NCBI GenBank assembly: GCA_008015835.1
Contig: SSGH01000024.1
Location: 99,846-163,845 of the forward strand
DNA: 64,000 bases
Reading direction: 5' to 3'
Source of the DNA: Lysobacter sp.
GTDB lineage: Bacteria > Pseudomonadota > Gammaproteobacteria > Xanthomonadales > Xanthomonadaceae
This document shows, one piece after another, positions 7,596 through 15,079 of this stretch; the stretch's first letter is position 1; every line of letters begins with the position of its first letter. A program made the translations under genes and the position numbers. A model generated the notes under the pieces. That model made no database searches and had not been told where the DNA came from. It saw only the letters and a program-made list of their open reading frames with translations.

Positions 7596-9293
7596 TCAAC
7601 GCGACGGCGCGGCGACCGTCGGCACGTCCTGCTGCTGCCCGGGCGCGCGCTGCGTGCGGGCCTGTTCGTCCAGCGCGGCTTCGACGCGTTTGCTCGATTC
7701 CTGCACGGGCGTGCTCAGGGCCTGATCCAACGGCACCGTCTTCAGTTTCTGCGCGGGGTCGTTGACGCCGCCTTCCATCGCGATCAGGCGGTCGGCGTTG
7801 CGGTTGAGCAACACCGTGTCGATGCGTTTCAGCGGGTCTTGGCCTTCCACCGCGCCTGCGGTGAGCGCCGCGGCGGCGCGACTGCGCTGGTCGGCGTCCA
7901 TGCTGCTGGGCGGAATGTTCGGCGAGGTCTCGATGCCCTGCAGCGCCTGGCGATACATCGGATTGCCGGGGTGGCCGGGTTCCGCGACGGTCGGCGCCGG
8001 CGCTTGCGGGGTTTGCGGGGCCATCGCGCGGTCGGTCGTGGGTGCGCCGGGAATCGGCGCGAGCGGCAAGGCCCGGTATTCCAGGCCTTCGGTCAATTTG
8101 GGATCGACCGGTTCGCGACGGCGATTTTCCTCGCTCGGCGGCAATTGCACGCGAACCGCACCGCGACCGGTGTTGATGTAGTCGTATTCCGGCGGCCCCA
8201 ACTGCAGATTCGTATCGCGGACGCCGTCCTTGTCGAAGCCCATGCGCGTGTAGACCTTCGGCATGTGGCGTTCGGAATCGTGGATGACGTTGCTGCTGTT
8301 CGCGGTGAGGCCCTGCGCTTCCGGGCGCAGCGTGAGCAGCGGCGTGGGGTTGTCCACGAGGCCGTTGAGGTATTGCTTGGCCATGTTGGTGTTGCGCACG
8401 CCCAAGCCGTTCGCGAAATAGCCGTCGCCGATGTCGCTGTGCGCGCCGGGAACGGTGATGTTGAGCGAACGCTTGTCGTCGCTGAAGCCCGACGGCAAAT
8501 GCGGCGTTCCGACGAACTGGTCGCGGGTTTCGTCGCGCGCGGTGATTTGCAGGGCGGAGACGACCGACGGCGGCAGCCGACGATCGTAATTGCGCGGGTC
8601 CCCGGTCGCGACCGGATCCTCCAGCAACGCCGCCTGTTTGACTTGGCCCGGCGCTACCAGCGGCGCTTTGGTGTATTCGACGCTGGTGATCAGGCCGTCG
8701 TGGGTGGTTTTGTACTTGGCGCCGGTCGGGTCTTGGATGCCGCGCTCGTCGACGAGACGTGTGAAATACGCCGCTTCCTCCGCGCCGCGGCTGAAGCCGA
8801 TCGCCGCGACGCGGATATCGGCATTCGGGTTTTCCTTCATCCACTTCGCGGATTGTTCGATGAACTGCCGGTACATGGTTTCGGCGCGTTCTTCGAAGGT
8901 GTGCCCGGTCGCGCCGTCCGTGCTCCAACTGCTGTACGCGCCGGTGCCGGGGCCGTTGACGTAGCCGGAGGCGACGTTGGTCACGCCCGCCGCGCGTTGC
9001 TGCTGAATTTCCTGGTGAATCTGCGCGACGCCGGTCCGCGCGCCTTTGGACGGGTCGTTCATGTCGTTTCCGGTGCCGTCCAGCACCGCGACGAACAAAC
9101 GCTCGTTGGGCCGGTCGCTGCTGACCAGCACCGGAACCTGCATCTCGCCCAATTTGCGGTTAGCGGCGTCGTAGGCTTTCAGATCGGCGGCCGTGGCCAG
9201 CGCGACTTCGACGTCGTCCTTCTTGATCGGACGGCCTCGTTCGTCCACCAGTACCGGCCGGCCCGGTACGACGTCCCCATCGTTGTTCGGCAT
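7596..9293 (-). CDS. Putative X-T4SS effector: DUF2235 (Tle1-like) phospholipase with C-terminal XVIPCD
   Basis: 565 residues. The N-terminal hydrolase domain has LDGTGND (71-77), the nucleophile elbow GFSRG with Ser168, and VPGAHSDIGDG (281-291) supplying acid/base residues, as in DUF2235/Tle1 lipases. From about residue 440 the tail reads HPGNPMYRQAL, then DPLKRIDTVLLNR, RLIAMEGGVNDPA, ALSTPVQESS and a Gln-containing end. These resemble the XVIPCD signal that targets proteins to the bacteria-killing type IV secretion system of Xanthomonadales. No signal peptide is present. The lipoprotein gene 61 nt upstream is the likely immunity gene. The start is supported by AGGAGGGGG upstream. It would act on membranes of a competitor. 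Confidence 0.85.
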   Translation of the reverse strand: MPNNDGDVVPGRPVLVDERGRPIKKDDVEVALATAADLKAYDAANRKLGEMQVPVLVSSDRPNERLFVAVLDGTGNDMNDPSKGARTGVAQIHQEIQQQRAAGVTNVASGYVNGPGTGAYSSWSTDGATGHTFEERAETMYRQFIEQSAKWMKENPNADIRVAAIGFSRGAEEAAYFTRLVDERGIQDPTGAKYKTTHDGLITSVEYTKAPLVAPGQVKQAALLEDPVATGDPRNYDRRLPPSVVSALQITARDETRDQFVGTPHLPSGFSDDKRSLNITVPGAHSDIGDGYFANGLGVRNTNMAKQYLNGLVDNPTPLLTLRPEAQGLTANSSNVIHDSERHMPKVYTRMGFDKDGVRDTNLQLGPPEYDYINTGRGAVRVQLPPSEENRRREPVDPKLTEGLEYRALPLAPIPGAPTTDRAMAPQTPQAPAPTVAEPGHPGNPMYRQALQGIETSPNIPPSSMDADQRSRAAAALTAGAVEGQDPLKRIDTVLLNRNADRLIAMEGGVNDPAQKLKTVPLDQALSTPVQESSKRVEAALDEQARTQRAPGQQQDVPTVAAPSR

Positions 9294-9354
9294 GTTCGAA
9301 ACCCCCTCCTGGTACCGCTCGGCTCTCGGCTGCCGTTCGGCAGCCCGTTCGGTG

Positions 9355-9984
9355 TCAATACGTCCGGCTGTAGACCTTGATCAGGTCGTCGCGGAACGCG
9401 CTGAATTTGTTGCCCGGGATTTGCTCGCGCTTGGTCGGGATCATGGTCCGGGTGTAGACGTTGACCGTGCGGTCGTTCACCTCGACCAGGACATGGGTGG
9501 CGCCCATGCTGACCCCTTCCGGAATCTCGTCGCGCGGCACCTGATGGCGGATCGCGCCGTCGGCGAAGATCGCCGCGATATCCACCTCGGCCCGCAGTTC
9601 GGCGCCGGCCTTGCAGCGCCAGACGATTTCGGCGGGCGGCGTGGTGCGCGCGACCGGACCGTAGCTCGCGGTCATCGCCGCATCGTAGGCCTGCGGAGTC
9701 ATCGCAGCGACCGACCCGGTGGGCGCGGGGTTGCCGAACTCGAAGTCGTTGTAGACCACGCGACAGCTCTGCGTATCGAAACAGGCGACGCCGAACTGCA
9801 AGTGACTGAAAAAAATGGGCCAATCGGCCACGGTGCCGGTGTACGGCCGGTTCGCGGCGGCAGGCGGTTCGGAAACGATCGAATGGGTCATGGCGGGTTG
9901 GCATCCGGCGAGGAACGCGATCCCGAGCAACGCCGCCGCCGTTCGGCGCCAGGGCCGGGCCGGGCGGTGGGATGAGCGGGACAT
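9355..9984 (-). CDS. Lipoprotein, probable immunity protein of the adjacent effector
   Basis: The ATG at 9984 gives 209 residues with a basic leader, a hydrophobic stretch and lipobox LAGC (Cys28). The mature protein has no domain I recognise; it has several tyrosines and a Cys pair (ACFDTQSC). The gene lies directly upstream of the effector gene on the same strand, 61 nt apart. Periplasmic or lipid-anchored immunity proteins paired with effectors are the rule for lipase effectors of contact-dependent secretion systems. The function is inferred from this arrangement, not from homology. Confidence 0.75.
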   Translation of the reverse strand: MSRSSHRPARPWRRTAAALLGIAFLAGCQPAMTHSIVSEPPAAANRPYTGTVADWPIFFSHLQFGVACFDTQSCRVVYNDFEFGNPAPTGSVAAMTPQAYDAAMTASYGPVARTTPPAEIVWRCKAGAELRAEVDIAAIFADGAIRHQVPRDEIPEGVSMGATHVLVEVNDRTVNVYTRTMIPTKREQIPGNKFSAFRDDLIKVYSRTY

Positions 9985-10068
9985 CGAATCCGTCGCCTCC
10001 TGCGGACGGAAGGGTCCGACGACACTAGCACCGCTTTCCCGGCCGAGGCAAGGCACGCCGGACCAGGC

Positions 10069-11175
10069 TTATGGTCCCGCGAAACCCGCCACGACCGGCT
10101 CGACGCGTTTTTGTTCCACGTGGAACAGCGCGCCTTCGCCGCCGACCTCCGCGAGCGCCGGCAACGGCTCGGTACCGGTCACGAACACCTGGGCGCCCGA
10201 CGCCACCAATCGCGCCAGCACCCGGCGCTGATGGGGCCGGTCCAGTTCGGAGGCCAAGTCGTCCAGGGCCATCACCGGCCATTCGCCGCGGACCGCGGCG
10301 TGGCATTCCGCCTGCGCCAGCAGCAGGGCCAGCGCCGTGAGTTTCGCCTGGCCGCGCGAGAGAGTTTCTCGGCCGGGCAGCGTCGAATAATCGACCCGCC
10401 AATCGGCGCGGTGCGGGCCGACCGAGGTGTAGCCGTTGGCGAGGTCGCGATCCCGCGCCACCAGCAGCGCGTCCGCGAGCGACAAAGTCTCGCGCGCCCA
10501 GCCGGGCTGAAACTCCAATCGCGCGATGCCCAGCGAGGGCGCCAATTCGGCGGCGATGGCGCGTAGCCGGGGTTCGAGCGCCTCGATGTAAATCTGACGA
10601 CGACGGGTAAGCGGTTCGCCGGCATCGGCGAGTTCGCGATCCCACAGGTCGAGCTGATTGTCGCGAATCCCGCTTTTCAGCAGGGCATTCCGCTGCTTAA
10701 GCGCGCGGGCGTAGCGGCGCCAGACCGTCAGGAAGTCGGGTTCCACGTGGAACAAACCCCAATCGACCAGCCGCCGCCGCGGTTCGCCGCCGCCGGTTAC
10801 CAACGCATGGCTACCCGGCTCGAACGTCACCACCGCCAGTGCGGCGCAGAGTTCGCCGAGCTGGGCGACCGGTTCGCCGTCGAGCCGGCCCTCCCAGCGG
10901 GCTCCGGTATGGCGCAAGCCGACCCGCCGCAATCGCGGATGCGCGTCTTCGCGCCATTCGGCGAACAGTTCGATCGCCTCGGCGTCGGTGCGGATCACGC
11001 CGTCGCGAACGCGGCCGCGGAAGCTGCGGCCATAGGCCAGCACGTGCAGGCCTTCAAGCAGGCTGGTCTTCCCCGAACCGTTTTCGCCGACGAACAGATT
11101 GATCCCGGGCGCGGGCCGCACCTCGGCGCGCTCGAACGGACGGAGATTGGCGATCTGAAAGCGTTCGATGCGCAT
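10069..11175 (-). CDS. recF: DNA replication and repair protein RecF
   Basis: 368 residues, the usual length. RecF loads RecA at single-strand gaps with RecO and RecR. The Walker A motif is GENGSGKTS near residue 30, the ABC-type signature region is TLSRGQAKLTALALLLAQ, and Walker B is VMALDDLASELD. It follows dnaN as in most gammaproteobacteria, but gyrB is not next. Two parS palindromes lie inside the coding sequence and dictate the peptide FHVE at both places. Confidence 0.97.
   Translation of the reverse strand: MRIERFQIANLRPFERAEVRPAPGINLFVGENGSGKTSLLEGLHVLAYGRSFRGRVRDGVIRTDAEAIELFAEWREDAHPRLRRVGLRHTGARWEGRLDGEPVAQLGELCAALAVVTFEPGSHALVTGGGEPRRRLVDWGLFHVEPDFLTVWRRYARALKQRNALLKSGIRDNQLDLWDRELADAGEPLTRRRQIYIEALEPRLRAIAAELAPSLGIARLEFQPGWARETLSLADALLVARDRDLANGYTSVGPHRADWRVDYSTLPGRETLSRGQAKLTALALLLAQAECHAAVRGEWPVMALDDLASELDRPHQRRVLARLVASGAQVFVTGTEPLPALAEVGGEGALFHVEQKRVEPVVAGFAGP
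10112..10127. promoter_or_regulatory. parS: parS site 1 (ParB binding), inside recF 3' end
   Basis: TGTTCCACGTGGAACA is a perfect 16-bp palindrome identical to the parS consensus of Pseudomonas-type chromosomes. It is the ParB nucleation site for origin segregation. Confidence 0.93.
10739..10754. promoter_or_regulatory. parS: parS site 2, inside recF
   Basis: GGTTCCACGTGGAACA keeps the complete 14-bp core GTTCCACGTGGAAC, with one change at the outer base. It is about 0.63 kb from site 1. Confidence 0.9.
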
Positions 11176-11203
11176 CGGCGACCGGGCGGGAAGGGCTTAA
11201 AAC

Positions 11204-11233
11204 GACCTCGCCCGGGAAGTCCCGGGCGAGGTC
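11204..11233 (-). terminator. Hairpin between dnaN and recF, terminator or attenuator
   Basis: A 13-bp perfect stem (GACCTCGCCCGGG) has a 4-nt loop. On the minus strand it is followed by GTTTTAAG, a short T run. It lies 96 nt after the dnaN stop and 28 nt before the recF start. It could end the dnaN message or lower recF expression. Confidence 0.6.
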
Positions 11234-11290
11234 ATGCGAAACAGTGTCGACGTTAGCGAGTCACTGCGGAACGGATGGACGAGACCGACG

Positions 11291-11306
11291 TGTTCCACGT
11301 GGAACG
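11291..11306. promoter_or_regulatory. parS: parS site 3, between recF and dnaN
   Basis: TGTTCCACGTGGAACG contains the full 14-bp core. It is the only one of the three sites outside a coding region. Confidence 0.92.
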
Positions 11307-11328
11307 CGACAAACCCGGCCGCGACGGG

Positions 11329-12429
11329 TCAGAGCCGTAGCGGCATCACCACGTGCCGGCACTTCTCGCTGCTGGCTTCTCGGACCAGGGCCGAGGAGTT
11401 GGCGTCGCGCAACTGCAGCACCACGTGTTCGTCGCGCAGGGCGGAGAGGGCATCCAGCAGGTAATTCACGTTGAAGCCGATGGTCAGGCTATCGACCTTG
11501 GTGTCGGCTTCCACTTCTTCCTGCGCTTCTTCCTGCTCCGGGTTATGCGCGTTGATCTTGAGCTGGCCGGGGGAGACTTCGATGCGTACGCCGCGATATT
11601 TCTCGTTCGACAGAATCGCGGCGCGCTGCAGCGAGGCGCGCAGCGCTTCGCGATCGATCTTGACCTCGCGATCGGCGCCGATCGGAATCACCGCTTCGTA
11701 GTCCGGGAAGCGGCCGTCGATCAGCTTGCTGGTGAAGGTCACGTCGTCGCGCTTCACGCGAATATGGCTGCGGCCCATTTCCAGTTCGAGCTCGCGATCG
11801 CCGCCTTCGAGCAAACGCTGCAGCTCCAACACGCCTTTGCGCGGCACGATGATTTGACGCTTGGTCTGGACCGTGTCTTCCAGAACCGCTTCGCACAGGG
11901 CCAAACGGTGGCCGTCGGTCGCGACGCAGCGCAGCGCTTTATCGCGCAGGTCGAACAGCAGGCCGTTGAGGTAGTACCGCACGTCCTGCTGCGCCATCGC
12001 GAACGCGGTGCGTTCGATCAATTCCTTGAGCGAGGCCTCGCCGACTCTCACCCGCTCGGTGGCGTCCACTTCGTCCAGCGACGGGAAATCGTTCGCCGGC
12101 AGGCTCGCCAAGGTGAAACGGCTGCGACCGGCCTGGACGGTGATCTTGTCGGCCGATTGGCTGACGGTCACTTTGCTGCCGTCGGGCAGGGCGCGCACGA
12201 TCTCGAACAGCTTTCGCGCCGGGATCGTCGTCTCCCCGGCCTGCGCGTCGTCGACGCGCGTGCGGGCGACCATCTCGACTTCCAGATCCGTCCCGGTCAG
12301 AGAAAGCTGATCGCCCTCGACCCGCGCCAACAGATTGGCCAACACCGGCAGCGTCTGACGACGTTCGACGACATTGACGACTTGCGCCAACGGTTTCAAA
12401 AACACTTCGCGTTGCAGACTGAAACGCAT
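11329..12429 (-). CDS. dnaN: DNA polymerase III beta sliding clamp
   Basis: 366 residues, the normal clamp length. It forms the dimeric ring that tethers DNA polymerases. The start MRFSLQREVFLKPLAQV and the motifs DLEVEM, PARKLFEI, VATDGHRLAL, FLPxL-like DGRFPDYEAVIP and the C-terminal HVVMPLRL are typical of the family. It lies downstream of dnaA across the oriC-like interval and upstream of recF. C-terminal residues MPLRL close the hydrophobic pocket that binds polymerases. Confidence 0.98.
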   Translation of the reverse strand: MRFSLQREVFLKPLAQVVNVVERRQTLPVLANLLARVEGDQLSLTGTDLEVEMVARTRVDDAQAGETTIPARKLFEIVRALPDGSKVTVSQSADKITVQAGRSRFTLASLPANDFPSLDEVDATERVRVGEASLKELIERTAFAMAQQDVRYYLNGLLFDLRDKALRCVATDGHRLALCEAVLEDTVQTKRQIIVPRKGVLELQRLLEGGDRELELEMGRSHIRVKRDDVTFTSKLIDGRFPDYEAVIPIGADREVKIDREALRASLQRAAILSNEKYRGVRIEVSPGQLKINAHNPEQEEAQEEVEADTKVDSLTIGFNVNYLLDALSALRDEHVVLQLRDANSSALVREASSEKCRHVVMPLRL

Positions 12430-12688
12430 GTGATTGGGTTCCCCTCGAGGCCAGGCTTCGAAACGATAAATCTAAAAAGCAGGTGGTGATGGTAGCGCGA
12501 AAAACCGGGCGTAACTCATTTAACGCATTGATCTCAATGGGAATTTCGAATCGACAACTCGGCGGATAAGTGGCTTGGAACCGCGGGGACAGCGTGTGGA
12601 TAACTTGGCCGGCATCGGGTTGAGCACGACTTATCCACAAGATGTCCTCGACGATGCGTTCGCGCGGTTTCGCGCGAACGCCGTTCCT
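12430..12688. other. oriC: Candidate replication origin (oriC) between dnaA and dnaN
   Basis: The interval has a locally A/T-richer part (about 12460-12570) next to two perfect DnaA boxes in opposite orientation: TGTGGATAA at 12595-12603 and TTATCCACA at 12631-12639. It lies between dnaA and dnaN, with three parS sites within 2.6 kb. Two strict boxes are few for an origin. Weaker boxes or the dnaA-rpmH interval may contribute. The call rests on gene order plus boxes. Confidence 0.7.
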
Positions 12689-14032
12689 TCACTCGCTGAG
12701 TTTTCGGATCAACTTCTCCCAATCCTCGTGCAGCTTACCGTCGCTTTCCATCAGCGTTTTGATCTGCCGACACGCGTGCAGCACCGTGGTGTGGTCGCGG
12801 CCGGCGAACGCGTCGCCGATCTCCGGCAAGCTGTGCTCGGTCAGTTCTTTGGCCAAGGCCATCGCCACCTGCCGCGGACGCGCCAACGAACGCGTGCGCC
12901 GCTTGGACAACAGGTCCTTGATCTGCAGACCGTAGTAGTCTGCCACGGCCTTCTGGATATTGGCGATGCCGATCGCCTGTTGCTGCGCGCGCAGCAGATC
13001 GCGCAGGGTTTCCTGCGCGAACTCCGCGGTGATGGGTTTTCCGGTGAAGTTCGCGCGCGCGGCCAAGGTGTTGAGCGCGCCTTCCAGGTCGCGGACGTTG
13101 CTGCGCATCTTCTTCGCGAGCAAAAACGCGACGTCCTCGGGCAGCGACACCCCGCGTTCCTTCGCCTTCGAGAGCACGATTTGCGCGCGGGTTTCGAAAT
13201 CCGGCGGTTCGATCGCCACCGATAGCCCCCATGCCAACCGCGACTTCAGCCGCGGCTCCAGACCGTCCACTTCGCGCGGGTAGCGGTCGCAGGTCATGAT
13301 GATCTGCTGCTTGCCGTCGAACAGCGCGTTGAAGGTGTGGAAGAACTCCTCCTGCGTGCGGTCCTTGCCGGCGAAGAATTGGATGTCGTCGATCAGCAGC
13401 GCGTCGATCTGCTGGAATTGCCGCTTGAACGCGTCCATCGTCTTGTCCTGCAGCGCTTTCATCATCGCGCTGAAGAACTGTTCGCTGCGCAGATACAGCA
13501 CGCGCACGCCGGGATTGTTGCGGCGCATTTCGTTGCCGGCCGCGAACATCAGGTGGGTCTTGCCCAGGCCGGTGCCGCCGTAGAGCAGCAGCGGGTTGTG
13601 CGCGCGATCGCCGGGTTTCATCGCCGCCTGCCACGCCGCGGCGCGGCCGAGTTGGTTGCTGCGGCCTTCGACGAAATTGTCGAAACCGTAATGCGTATCG
13701 AGATTGCCGGCGAATTCCGCGCCGCCCGGCGCGCGCGGGGCCGTCGCCGTCGAGGCCGCGGCGTGGCCGTTGCTCGTCGTCGTCGCGGCGGGGCGGGCCA
13801 CCGAGCCGATTTCCAAACTCACCGCCGTGCTGCCGGCGAAATGCCCCAGCAGCTCGCTGATCCGGCCCAGATACCGCGCCTGCACCTCGTCGCGGACGAA
13901 GGCGTTCGGTGCGTACAGCAGCACCGCGCCGTCCTCGCGGACCCGCGCCTGCAGCGGTTTCAGCCAGGTATGAACGTCCTCGGCCGGCAATTCGGCTTCG
14001 AGGCGTTCGAGACAGCGGGGCCAAGCATCCAT
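12689..14032 (-). CDS. dnaA: Chromosomal replication initiator DnaA
   Basis: 447 residues. Domain I spans about 1-80 and is followed by an Ala/Pro-rich linker. The AAA+ domain has Walker [11 protein letters not shown], Walker B in [10 protein letters not shown] and sensor-type residues in [14 protein letters not shown]. Domain IV ends with [14 protein letters not shown], the DnaA-box recognition helix. It opens the origin and initiates replication. It is transcribed away from rpmH; the interval 14033-14379 separates the two starts. Confidence 0.98.
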   Translation of the reverse strand: MDAWPRCLERLEAELPAEDVHTWLKPLQARVREDGAVLLYAPNAFVRDEVQARYLGRISELLGHFAGSTAVSLEIGSVARPAATTTSNGHAAASTATAPRAPGGAEFAGNLDTHYGFDNFVEGRSNQLGRAAAWQAAMKPGDRAHNPLLLYGGTGLGKTHLMFAAGNEMRRNNPGVRVLYLRSEQFFSAMMKALQDKTMDAFKRQFQQIDALLIDDIQFFAGKDRTQEEFFHTFNALFDGKQQIIMTCDRYPREVDGLEPRLKSRLAWGLSVAIEPPDFETRAQIVLSKAKERGVSLPEDVAFLLAKKMRSNVRDLEGALNTLAARANFTGKPITAEFAQETLRDLLRAQQQAIGIANIQKAVADYYGLQIKDLLSKRRTRSLARPRQVAMALAKELTEHSLPEIGDAFAGRDHTTVLHACRQIKTLMESDGKLHEDWEKLIRKLSE

Positions 14033-14379
14033 CGGTTCGGGGCGGTCGGGGGCGATTCGGAGGCGGGCGGCCGGGGGTGCGATGCGCGAGGTCGCGCGTC
14101 GCGCGGACCTCGGCGGTCGACCGACGGCGCGAAAGGGTTCGTGTCGCGGGCACCGCCGCGTCGCGCGGGAGCGACGCGGTCGAGAAGGGCGGTGAGGCCT
14201 CGCAGACTACCACCCCGGCCGTTCGGCCGCACCCGACGGCGTTCGATCAGACGCGCCCCTGGCTCGCGGGCGGCGAAGGGTCGGCTTGACCGGAACGCCT
14301 ACGATCGGGCATCATCGCCGGTTCATTGTGCGCCAACCGCGCACGCTCACCGTTACTTTCGAGCCTCACGAGCCCGACC
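14033..14379. other. Divergent dnaA/rpmH intergenic region
   Basis: A gene-free 347-bp interval that must hold the dnaA and rpmH promoters. It is G+C-rich. I see no DnaA box matching TTATNCACA here, so it is a weaker origin candidate than the dnaA-dnaN gap. Confidence 0.6.
14286..14315 (+). promoter_or_regulatory. Candidate sigma-70 promoter for rpmH-rnpA-yidC
   Basis: TTGACC at 14286-14291 and CATCAT at 14310-14315 are separated by 18 bp. The pair sits 65 bp before the rpmH start, where this operon's promoter is expected. Confidence 0.5.
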
Positions 14380-14520
14380 ATGGCCACCAAGCGCACCTAT
14401 CAACCCAGCAACCTCAAGCGCAAGCGCGACCACGGCTTCCGTGCCCGCATGAAGACCGCCGACGGCCGCAAGGTCCTGTCCCGCCGTCGCGCCAAGGGCC
14501 GCAAGCGCCTCACCGCCTGA
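14380..14520 (+). CDS. rpmH: 50S ribosomal protein L34
   Basis: 46 residues starting [20 protein letters not shown], with the highly basic L34 sequence through [13 protein letters not shown]. An upstream in-frame start would add 18 non-conserved residues, so the ATG at 14380 is chosen. It is the first gene of the rpmH-rnpA-yidC cluster. Confidence 0.98.
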   Translation: MATKRTYQPSNLKRKRDHGFRARMKTADGRKVLSRRRAKGRKRLTA

Positions 14521-14560
14521 TCCCGTCGTCGGGCACTCTCCTGACGGAGCCGCCCGGCCG

Positions 14561-15031
14561 ATGGCCGGTCGCCTCGCCTCCGACGCGATCGGCGCCACGT
14601 TCCCGCCGCAAGCGCGGGTTCGCGCCAAAGCCGACTTCGACCGCGTCTTCGCGCACGGTCGACGCGTCGCGACGCCTATGCTCGCGCTGCATTTCCTCGC
14701 CGACGACGCGCCCGCGCGGCTCGGGCTGGCGGTCTCGCGCAAAGTCGATCGACGCGCCGTCGCGCGCAATCGCATCAAACGCCGTCTGCGCGATCATTTT
14801 CGTCGTCATCGCGCCGCGCTCGCGGCCGGGGCCTACGTCGTCGTGGCGCGCAGCGGCGCGGCGAGCGCCAGCGGCCCCGAATTGATCGCCGCCTTCGATC
14901 TCGCGCTTCGTCGCAGCGGCGCGTTGCCCCCGGCCGTGGCGAACGGCACAATGCCGCGCGCTCGCAATACGCCATCCTTCCCGCCGCCGACCGACGCGTC
15001 GGCGCCGTCCGCCACGTCCCCCGATGTCTAA
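14561..15031 (+). CDS. rnpA: Ribonuclease P protein component
   Basis: 156 residues, slightly long for RnpA because of a Pro/Ser/Thr-rich C-terminal tail after about residue 120. The RNA-binding signature SRKVDRRAVARNRIKRR (near residues 60-76) is clear, and the N-terminal RAKADFDRVFAHGRRV is typical. With the RNase P RNA it removes 5' leaders from tRNA precursors. It begins 40 nt after rpmH. Confidence 0.95.
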   Translation: MAGRLASDAIGATFPPQARVRAKADFDRVFAHGRRVATPMLALHFLADDAPARLGLAVSRKVDRRAVARNRIKRRLRDHFRRHRAALAAGAYVVVARSGAASASGPELIAAFDLALRRSGALPPAVANGTMPRARNTPSFPPPTDASAPSATSPDV

Positions 15032-15079
15032 GGCTTCCGCCTCGACATCGCCGACACGATCCGTGCCTCTCCGCTCCCC

